Shown here one piece after another: positions 6,946 to 13,391 of a DNA stretch of 17,486 bases. The stretch lies in assembly GCA_021775385.1 (NCBI GenBank), contig JAJFHW010000025.1, forward strand, positions 1 to 17,486, in the 5' to 3' direction. This stretch comes from Hyphomicrobiales bacterium. Lineage in GTDB: Bacteria; Pseudomonadota; Alphaproteobacteria; Rhizobiales; HXMU1428-3. Each line of letters starts with the position of its first letter. Position 1 is the first letter of the stretch. The notes beneath the pieces are model-generated. The model was not told the DNA's origin, searched no databases, and saw only the letters and a list, made by a program, of their open reading frames with translations. The position numbers and the translations under genes were made by a program.

Positions 6946-9030
6946 ATGAATAAGGCGCCATTTAATTCTCTAATTTTTGGAAATAAGCATATGTATTACT
7001 TAAGTTTAGGGATAAAGAAGACTTTTTGCTTGTTCACTGCTTTTTCGACCTTTTTCGTAGCATTTTTCTTTATTCTAACCTCTCTTTCATCACATGTGCA
7101 TTCAGCTGATAAACAGGCCGTTTCAGCCCCACAAACCATGCTTATCCTGGATGGTTCCGGGTCTATGTGGGGTAAGATCAAAGATGGTCACAAAATTTTA
7201 GTTGCTAGAAAAGCAATTGCGGGGGCCATTCGGCCGTTTGAGGGGAAGTTAAATCTTGGTCTCATGTCTTATGGGCATAGGAAACGGGCTGCTTGTCTGG
7301 ATATTCAGCTACTAAAACAAACATCTCCTTTAAACCCTCTTCAATTTTCTCGCATTGTTAATCGCATTAAACCCATTGGTAAAACTCCGATAACGTCTAC
7401 TTTGAGCTCAGCGGTTAAAATTTTAAATAGAAAAGGCGCTACTGGTTCATCCATAATTCTCCTTGCCGATGGGCCTGAGAACTGCCGGAAAGACCCCTGT
7501 TCTTTAATCACCCCTGCCTTTGCGAAACAGAACAAACTGACTGTGCACGTTATTGCTTTTTCTATGTTGCCAAAAGATGCACGGTCTCTTCAGTGTCTAT
7601 CTCAAAACAGTGGAGGGAGTTTTCACACTCCTTCGGATCAAAAAACTTTGGAAGCTGCAGTAACAGCTGCTTTAAATTCTAGTTTGAAAAGTGATACCCT
7701 TAAAGCCCCTATCAACAAGAAGCCGGAGCCTAAAAAGATTGTTGTAAAACCTGGCATTAAACTTTCAGCTCACCTAGGAGCCAAAAGCCCAGCTTTGAAA
7801 ATAGGTGTCTCTTGGAAAATTGAGAAATTAACGAACAAAGGAATTGCCGAAAGTGACCTTCCTCCCTGGACTAGCAAAACTGCAGAAACCGAATTTGATT
7901 TAACACCTGGTGCCTATCGCATTGTTGCTGATTTTGATGAATATCAAGTTATCCGAGACATTGAGGTTCAGAAAAACAAACGTGAATTGTCACGTTTTAT
8001 TTTCAATCTAAGTCAATTGAAATTACCAGCTGGATGGGCCCTCCCTGATAGCCGCTCTGGCTTTGGAAAATTACTACTTGAACGTCAGGCTGATAAAAAA
8101 CAAAAAAATCTTCCCCTTCAAAATCAAAGTGAAATTATGATCTTTGATTTGGCCAAGTCCTCCGAAACACGCCTAATTCCTGCTGGCACCTATAAAATTT
8201 CAGGTATTGAGAATGGGAAAATGCTAAACTGGTTCTTGCATGCTTCGCCTGGCAAACTTATTGAAATTCCTATTTGGAAGAAAACGGGCAGAATTCGTTT
8301 TGACTTTAAAAACACATCAGGTGGCACAGCTTTATCAGCTCCTTACATCAAAGTTTATAGAACTGACCTAAAACCAGATAAGTTAGTGGAGGTTGCCCGC
8401 TCTCGAGCAAAAACGCCTCAATTTGATCTGGCTCCCGGGAAATACCTAGCTCATATCATTGATGGACATGCTGAAATGCGGCATAGTTTCTCTATTAAAG
8501 CTGGACATTTTGCCTCTCAACCACTTTCTCTTGATCAAGGTGGCTTAAAAGTTGACGTTTTGAGGCAAAACCAAAAAGAGGCTCATCACCTAGAAATTTT
8601 AAAGCTTAATGAGAACTCAGGCCTGAAATACATAACTGAGCTTTCTGATTTTCAGAATGACATCAAGCTCTCTCCTGGGAAATATAGGCTTATATACAGA
8701 GCGTCCCAGTCAGATCGTGCTCGTGTAAAGGATGTACAGATTATCAACGGCGCGACTAAAACTATAAAATTTGCAACACGGCAGGCGTATGTGAGCTTTT
8801 CAATTTCAAAACGCGACGATGCCCTTTCTCGACATCAAATTTTTTGGCAATTATTTGATGAAAAGGGACATATAGTTTGGCAAAGCGTTGAACCCAATCC
8901 AAGTTTATATTTATCTGCCGGTACGTACAATATCGTTGCTGAGATAGGAAATGATAAATTTAGATCAAAGCTTAGGATAAAAGGGAAAAAACCAAGAAAA
9001 TTTGATTTATCTGACAAGCAAATCAACTAG
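6946..9030 (+). CDS. Exported vWA-domain protein with intact MIDAS and five beta-rich repeats
   Basis: The 694-residue product begins with a signal peptide or anchor (hydrophobic stretch about 27-48, possible cleavage after VHSA). The ATG at 6991 is an equally good start: GGAA lies 8 bases before it and it gives a shorter n-region. Residues 63-245 are a vWA domain. The MIDAS residues are all there: D69-G-S71-G-S73 in ILDGSGSMWG, T147 in GKTPIT and D175 in LLADG. Cys117, 180, 185 and 217 probably form disulfides. From 270 on, about five beta-rich modules are marked by DLTPGAYRI (319-326), IPAGTYKI (411-418), DLAPGKYLA (494-502), KLSPGKYRL (574-582) and YLSAGTYNI (655-663). It likely binds a ligand in the periplasm or at the cell surface. 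It is followed 118 bases later by a paralogue. Ligand and role are unknown. Confidence 0.88.
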   Translation: MNKAPFNSLIFGNKHMYYLSLGIKKTFCLFTAFSTFFVAFFFILTSLSSHVHSADKQAVSAPQTMLILDGSGSMWGKIKDGHKILVARKAIAGAIRPFEGKLNLGLMSYGHRKRAACLDIQLLKQTSPLNPLQFSRIVNRIKPIGKTPITSTLSSAVKILNRKGATGSSIILLADGPENCRKDPCSLITPAFAKQNKLTVHVIAFSMLPKDARSLQCLSQNSGGSFHTPSDQKTLEAAVTAALNSSLKSDTLKAPINKKPEPKKIVVKPGIKLSAHLGAKSPALKIGVSWKIEKLTNKGIAESDLPPWTSKTAETEFDLTPGAYRIVADFDEYQVIRDIEVQKNKRELSRFIFNLSQLKLPAGWALPDSRSGFGKLLLERQADKKQKNLPLQNQSEIMIFDLAKSSETRLIPAGTYKISGIENGKMLNWFLHASPGKLIEIPIWKKTGRIRFDFKNTSGGTALSAPYIKVYRTDLKPDKLVEVARSRAKTPQFDLAPGKYLAHIIDGHAEMRHSFSIKAGHFASQPLSLDQGGLKVDVLRQNQKEAHHLEILKLNENSGLKYITELSDFQNDIKLSPGKYRLIYRASQSDRARVKDVQIINGATKTIKFATRQAYVSFSISKRDDALSRHQIFWQLFDEKGHIVWQSVEPNPSLYLSAGTYNIVAEIGNDKFRSKLRIKGKKPRKFDLSDKQIN

Positions 9031-9039
9031 AGTCTAAAG

Positions 9040-9080
9040 CTATTGTTCGTTTCACTTTTGGCAAATCAGGCGAACAATGG
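9040..9080 (+). other. Inverted repeat just after the first vWA gene
   Basis: ATTGTTCG (9042-9049) and CGAACAAT (9071-9078) are perfect 8-bp complements. Outer C-G and T-G pairs extend the stem, with a loop of about 21 bases. It starts 10 bases after the vWA stop. No T-tract follows, so it may stabilise the transcript 3' end or cause processing rather than terminate transcription. Confidence 0.6.
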
Positions 9081-9084
9081 CTAT

Positions 9085-9115
9085 ATGAAAATTAAATTCG
9101 TTTTTTAATTTTCAT
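9085..9115 (+). other. Perfect 12-bp AT-rich inverted repeat between the two vWA genes
   Basis: ATGAAAATTAAA (9085-9096) and TTTAATTTTCAT (9104-9115) are exact complements around a 7-base loop, 33 bases before the second vWA start. As RNA it is an A-U rich stem close to the ribosome site; as DNA it could be a protein-binding dyad. Together with the hairpin before it, it could uncouple expression of the two genes. Confidence 0.6.
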
Positions 9116-9148
9116 GGCTTACTTTTTAAACAACAGAATGAGAACGTT

Positions 9149-10813
9149 ATGTCTCCAAAAGATCTCCAAAACTCTAGGGCTTGCAAACGAGCTTTAATCA
9201 AACAAAATTGGCACTCAGTCGTATATAAATTAGCGCTTTGTCTGTTTTGCAGTCTATTACTTTTGCCAAGCCTTTCTTTCAAGGCTGAGGCTCAGACTGA
9301 TACTTCCCCTTCTGTTGTCGTAATTTATGGCTTATCGAAAAGCATGTGGGCCAAACTTGATAATGAAATCAAGGTCACAATTACGCAAAAAGCACTATCG
9401 AGCGCTTTGAATACTTATGATAAAAAAATCAATGCTGGCTTGCTTGCCTATGGGCATATTGCCAGCCGTGGCTGTAATTCAGTTCAAGTTATTAAGCCAC
9501 TTCAAAAATTAAATGCATCAAGTTTTGTCCCGGTGATTAATCCCTTAAGGCCACGCGGGGCAGCTCCGATTGGGCAGTCTTTGCTTGATGCTGCGAGCCT
9601 TTCTAAAGATAAATCAAAACCATTGCGAATTATTCTTTTGAGTGATGGTATTGGTAAATGCCCTCTTGATCCGTGTGAAACCGCTTTAAGTTTAAATGGA
9701 GCGAACCCTAATATTACGATTGATGTTATTGGCATTGGTAAAGCCAACTCACCGACCATAAACCCTCTTAGCTGTGTCATTACTCCTTCGAATGGCAAGC
9801 TAACTTATGCGAGCACAGCTGAAGGAATTAGCGTTGCATTAGGTGCCAGTATAGAGAGGGCTAAGCTTGTAAAACCTGCTCTTATTGCACAAAAAACGGT
9901 TAAAGAAAAAGATGGAAATTCATGGGCTGGCGCCACCGAAATTATTGTTGAGCCTACGAAAAAGACGATTACTGGTGCTGTTGAAAATGAAGGTAAAAAC
10001 GAGCTAAAGGATAAATTCCAGAAGAATAACTTGAAGGTCAACACTACACATGGTGGTCTTGCTCTTGTTGCTCATTTAAATGATGGTGGTTCTGAGATAA
10101 AAACAGGGCTTGTTTGGCGAATTTATGATGAAAAGCCAGATAAGAAAACTGGCAAACACAAACTAATCAGTGCTCATCGGACGGCAGCACCTGTTATGTC
10201 GCTTTCTAAGGGGACATATCTGATTAATGCCGCTTATGGTCGTTCATTTTTAACACGCAAAATTAAAATCGAAACAGGAAAGAATACAACCGAGCATTTC
10301 ATTCTCAATGCTGGTGGTTTACGGATTAGTTCTGTTCTTGCAAATGGCACACCGATCTCTGAATACAAAGTGACGTTTGATATTTACTCTGATGAACGTG
10401 ACCAGTTTGGTAAACGGCTCAAAGTGATTGGTAAAGTCAGACCTGGAGTTGTTGTTCGCCTGAATGCCGGTATTTATCATGTTATTAGTACTTATGGTGA
10501 TGCCAATGCGCAATCCCGCGCTGATATTTCTCTTGTTGCTGGCAAATTAACTGAAACTACAATTAATCATCGCTGTGCTAAGGTCACCTTTAAGCTGGTT
10601 TATCAAAAGGGGGGGGAAGCCCTTGCTGATACAAAATGGAGCCTGCTTTCACCTCGTGGTGATTTAATCAAGAAAAGTGCTGGTGCTTTGCCAACTCATA
10701 TCTTAGCTGCAGGGGATTACACTATCCTGGCTGAGCGTGGTGCACAAAAATACAGCCAAAATTTCACTGTTACGACTGGTGACACAAAACAAGTTGAAGT
10801 GATTATACAGTAG
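9149..10813 (+). CDS. Exported vWA-like paralogue with degenerate MIDAS and three beta-rich repeats
   Basis: This 554-residue protein resembles the preceding gene's product throughout. A basic n-region is followed by a hydrophobic stretch (27-43) with likely cleavage after AEA (46-48). Residues 55-235 align with the vWA domain of its neighbour, but the metal site is broken: DGSGSMWGK becomes GLSKSMWAK (Asp to Gly61, Gly to Lys64), and GKTPIT becomes GAAPIG (Thr to Ala139). Asp166 in LLSDG remains, and so do Cys109, 171, 176 and 209, which match the neighbour's four Cys. Three modules follow, with SLSKGTYLI (351-359), RLNAGIYHV (437-445) and ILAAGDYTI (518-526). GAGA lies 5 bases before the ATG. 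The reading frame is full-length and open, so it is not a pseudogene. It is probably metal-independent, perhaps a structural partner of the first. Confidence 0.85.
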   Translation: MSPKDLQNSRACKRALIKQNWHSVVYKLALCLFCSLLLLPSLSFKAEAQTDTSPSVVVIYGLSKSMWAKLDNEIKVTITQKALSSALNTYDKKINAGLLAYGHIASRGCNSVQVIKPLQKLNASSFVPVINPLRPRGAAPIGQSLLDAASLSKDKSKPLRIILLSDGIGKCPLDPCETALSLNGANPNITIDVIGIGKANSPTINPLSCVITPSNGKLTYASTAEGISVALGASIERAKLVKPALIAQKTVKEKDGNSWAGATEIIVEPTKKTITGAVENEGKNELKDKFQKNNLKVNTTHGGLALVAHLNDGGSEIKTGLVWRIYDEKPDKKTGKHKLISAHRTAAPVMSLSKGTYLINAAYGRSFLTRKIKIETGKNTTEHFILNAGGLRISSVLANGTPISEYKVTFDIYSDERDQFGKRLKVIGKVRPGVVVRLNAGIYHVISTYGDANAQSRADISLVAGKLTETTINHRCAKVTFKLVYQKGGEALADTKWSLLSPRGDLIKKSAGALPTHILAAGDYTILAERGAQKYSQNFTVTTGDTKQVEVIIQ

Positions 10814-10831
10814 TTTTCTCTCACGGCTATT

Positions 10832-10936
10832 CCAAGCGCTTAGGGCGCTTGGGCCTCCGAGGGGCGGCGCTAGGCACCGGACGCCTCTGGCGTCATGTCA
10901 CTCAACCCGAAAAGGGATGGGCTCCTTCTTGCGGGT
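10832..10936. other. GC-rich, hairpin-dense intergenic segment (REP-like element or small RNA candidate)
   Basis: This stretch is far richer in G and C than the surrounding DNA. It contains CCAAGCGC/GCGCTTGG (8-bp stem, 5-base loop, 10832-10852), GACGCC/GGCGTC (6-bp stem, 3-base loop, 10880-10894) and ACCCG/CGGGT (10905-10909 with 10932-10936). No open frame with a start is evident. It could be a dispersed palindromic repeat, or a small RNA that ends at the terminator just downstream. I cannot name a known family. Confidence 0.55.
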
Positions 10937-10961
10937 CGATGTGTTTTTGCAGAAACCAATA

Positions 10962-10999
10962 AAAAACCCGGAAGATAAACTTTTATCTTCCGGGTTTTT
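10962..10999. terminator. Bidirectional intrinsic terminator between vWA2 and thrS
   Basis: This is a perfect 18-bp inverted repeat: AAAAACCCGGAAGATAAA, CT, then its exact complement ending in TTTTT. The A-tract on one side and T-tract on the other make it work for both convergent genes. It ends 17 bases before the thrS stop. Confidence 0.92.
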
Positions 11000-11016
11000 C
11001 TTTTTATATTTCAAAG

Positions 11017-12936
11017 CTATCTCAGATCTGGAGGGGTTGCTTCTTTGACTAGGGCCTCAATGGCTTCGTCAACATTTATGACTTCTTGATCTTTTGATCC
11101 CAGGCGGCGAATAGAAACCGTATCCTCTTCCGCTTCGCGTTTACCAATGACAAAGAGAACTGGCACTTTTGCATGAGAGTGTTCGCGCACTTTGTAATTG
11201 ATTTTTTCATTGCGAATATCAAGTGACGCAGTGATACCAGCTGCTTTTAATTTTTCCATCACCTTTTCAGCAAACGGTTCAGCTTCAGAGACAATGGTAC
11301 AAACAGCCACTTGTTGCGGTGCCAACCAAAGTGGGAAACGACCTGCATAATGCTCAATTAATATGCCACAGAACCGCTCTAGCGAGCCAAACATCGCACG
11401 ATGGATCATCACCGGGTGAGCTTTGTCGCCGTCAGATCCGATAAAGAAAGCGCCGAGACGACCTGGCAAATTCAAATCGACCTGGACAGTGCCACATTGC
11501 CAATCACGGCCAATCGCATCACGAAGCACATATTCAAGCTTTGGCCCATAGAACGCACCTTCGCCTGGGTTTAGCTCGTATGTCATGCCCGCTTTTTCAA
11601 CTGCAGTTTTCAGCGCAGCTTCAGACTTATCCCAAACCTCATCAGAGCCAACACGTTTTTCTGGTCTGTCTGAGAATTTAATGATCACATCTTCAAAGCC
11701 AAAGTCTTTGTAGATGGACAAGATCATTTCATTTAGATGAACACATTCATCTGTTATTTGCTCTTCAGTACAAAACACATGCGCATCATCTTGAGTGAAG
11801 TGACGAACACGCATCATGCCGTGCAAGGCGCCTGATGGTTCGTATCTATGAACTTTACCAAATTCAGCCACACGATATGGCAGGTCGCGGTACGACTTCA
11901 AACCATTTTTAAAAATCTGAACATGACCAGGGCAGTTCATTGGCTTGCAACAATAAACCCGCTCATCCGGTGTTTGCGTGGTGAACATGTGCTCACCAAA
12001 TTTATCCCAGTGGCCTGATTTTTCCCAAAGCCCTTTGTCCATCATGTCAGGACTATTCACTTCTTTATAATCATTTTCTTCCTGGCGGCGGCGCATATAA
12101 GAGATCAGAGTTTGGAATAACCTCCAGCCTTTATCATGCCAGAAAACTGAGCCAGGAGCCTCTTCTTGAAAGTGGAATAAATCCATCTCTCGCCCCAAGC
12201 GGCGGTGATCGCGCTTTTCGGCTTCCTCTAAACGATGTAGATAGGCTTTTAATTCTTTGTCAGAGCTCCAAGCTGTCCCATAAATACGTTGAAGCATCGG
12301 GTTGTTTGAATCACCACGCCAATAAGCGCCTGCTAATTTGAGAAGTTTGAAACCGGTTCCTATTTGTCCAGTGGAAACCATGTGAGGTCCGCGGCACAAG
12401 TCCATCCACTCACCCTGGCTGTACATCTTAAGATCTTCACCTTCAGGAATGGCATCAACCAATTCAACCTTAAAATTTTCACCTTTAGCTGTAAAATGCT
12501 CAATTGCTTTTTCCCGGCTCCAATATTCTTTGGTAAAAGGTTCGTTTTTCTTGATGATTTCATGCATTTTAGCTTCGATTTTTTCTAAATCATCAAGGCT
12601 AAAGGGCTCTTCGCGAGCAAAGTCATAAAAGAAACCATCTTCAATCACATGTCCAATTGTTACTTGCGTTTCAGGCCAAAGGCTTTGAACCGCTTCAGCC
12701 ATCACATGAGCTGCATCATGCCGTATAAGCTCCAGGGCTTCTTCATTATCTCTTGTGATAATGGCGACTTGACCATTTTTCTCAATTGGGTCTGCTAAAT
12801 CTTGCAATTCTCCATCTAGCGAGATTGCCAGAGCTTTTTTGGAAAGTGATTTTGAAATAGAAAGTGCGAGTTCTTGGCCCGTGATGCCATCATCATATTC
12901 ACGAACAGACCCGTCAGGGAAAGTTAAGGAAACCAT
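11017..12936 (-). CDS. thrS: Threonine--tRNA ligase
   Basis: The 639-residue length is typical of a bacterial class II ThrRS. Domains in order: TGS (1-62); editing/SAD domain (about 65-225) with the full set H73-xxx-H77 (HDAAH) and C181/H185 (LCRGPH); catalytic core (about 245-535) with motif 2 around [21 protein letters not shown] and motif 3 [13 protein letters not shown]; and anticodon-binding domain (about 540-635). The zinc ligands are C335 (NCPGH), H386 (DAHVF) and H512 (MIHRAM), one residue off the E. coli numbering. All aminoacylation and Ser-tRNA editing residues look intact. GAGAGG lies 6 bases before the ATG. No T-box or other leader structure was recognised upstream. It ends at the shared terminator with the convergent vWA gene. 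Confidence 0.98.
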   Translation of the reverse strand: MVSLTFPDGSVREYDDGITGQELALSISKSLSKKALAISLDGELQDLADPIEKNGQVAIITRDNEEALELIRHDAAHVMAEAVQSLWPETQVTIGHVIEDGFFYDFAREEPFSLDDLEKIEAKMHEIIKKNEPFTKEYWSREKAIEHFTAKGENFKVELVDAIPEGEDLKMYSQGEWMDLCRGPHMVSTGQIGTGFKLLKLAGAYWRGDSNNPMLQRIYGTAWSSDKELKAYLHRLEEAEKRDHRRLGREMDLFHFQEEAPGSVFWHDKGWRLFQTLISYMRRRQEENDYKEVNSPDMMDKGLWEKSGHWDKFGEHMFTTQTPDERVYCCKPMNCPGHVQIFKNGLKSYRDLPYRVAEFGKVHRYEPSGALHGMMRVRHFTQDDAHVFCTEEQITDECVHLNEMILSIYKDFGFEDVIIKFSDRPEKRVGSDEVWDKSEAALKTAVEKAGMTYELNPGEGAFYGPKLEYVLRDAIGRDWQCGTVQVDLNLPGRLGAFFIGSDGDKAHPVMIHRAMFGSLERFCGILIEHYAGRFPLWLAPQQVAVCTIVSEAEPFAEKVMEKLKAAGITASLDIRNEKINYKVREHSHAKVPVLFVIGKREAEEDTVSIRRLGSKDQEVINVDEAIEALVKEATPPDLR

Positions 12937-13230
12937 TTGATACCTCTCAATCGCTGCAAACCAGTGCAGGTAAGTGGAAATTAAAGCCGTAAGACTTTGT
13001 TTTAAATATTTATAATAAGGGGCATCTACACGCTTTAGGGTAAAAAGTCCAGTGTTTGAAGCTAGGCCCTATTTAATTTCTCAGCATTGATTGTTTTTAA
13101 CTACTCGAGCTGGATTGCAGGGCCTATTTAAGTCATGTGCATAACTGACATTCGACGTCTCGTCATCACTGGTCAATTCAGCTAAAATCACAGTACTGAA
13201 TCGTTTTATTTTTCTCTGTTCATCTTTTGC
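12937..13230. other. Divergent intergenic region between thrS and the membrane patatin
   Basis: This region must contain the thrS promoter. The only patterns I see are two copies of a CCTATTTAA-containing motif (13065-13076 and 13120-13131, about 55 bases apart), each preceded by GG-rich bases. This is a weak direct repeat of unknown meaning. No RNA gene or convincing open frame is visible. Confidence 0.45.
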
Positions 13231-13383
13231 ATGATATCAGCCTTTAAGAACATTCGATTTGAGAAAATCATTCAGTTTGAGTTCTTTATTACCAATCTAT
13301 TTGTCTATTGTGTTGATTGGATTTTTTCACTTTCACAATTTTTTTGCTTCAGCGTGAATTTTGCTAAGCTAAAAGAGGAATAG
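13231..13383 (+). CDS. Possible 50-residue small hydrophobic protein upstream of the patatin gene
   Basis: An ATG at 13231 opens 50 codons ending TAG at 13381-13383, 8 bases before the patatin ATG and in a different frame. The peptide is aromatic and hydrophobic (FFITNLFVYCVDWIF) with a charged end, KLKEE. Codons for the last residues form the purine-rich AAAAGAGGAA that is the best ribosome site for the patatin gene. That geometry would suit translational coupling. There is no Shine-Dalgarno site before its own ATG, and AT-rich DNA readily gives such frames. It resembles no family I know. Confidence 0.22.
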   Translation: MISAFKNIRFEKIIQFEFFITNLFVYCVDWIFSLSQFFCFSVNFAKLKEE

Positions 13384-13391
13384 ACATCTAG

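Noticed and set aside
9149..10813. Second vWA gene as a pseudogene
   Set aside because: It has a full signal peptide, a good ribosome site, one uninterrupted frame of 554 codons and conserved cysteines.
13065..13131. Direct repeat of a CCTATTTAA motif as a regulator site
   Set aside because: Only about nine bases match and no dyad symmetry is seen; too weak to call.
13135..13185. 16-codon ATG frame between thrS and the patatin gene, considered as a leader peptide
   Set aside because: No ribosome site, no Thr codon run that would suggest attenuation of thrS, and it lies on the strand opposite to thrS.
12937..13391. T-box or other riboswitch upstream of thrS
   Set aside because: No conserved T-box elements or stable stem followed by a terminator is visible on the thrS strand, and T-boxes are not expected in alphaproteobacteria.
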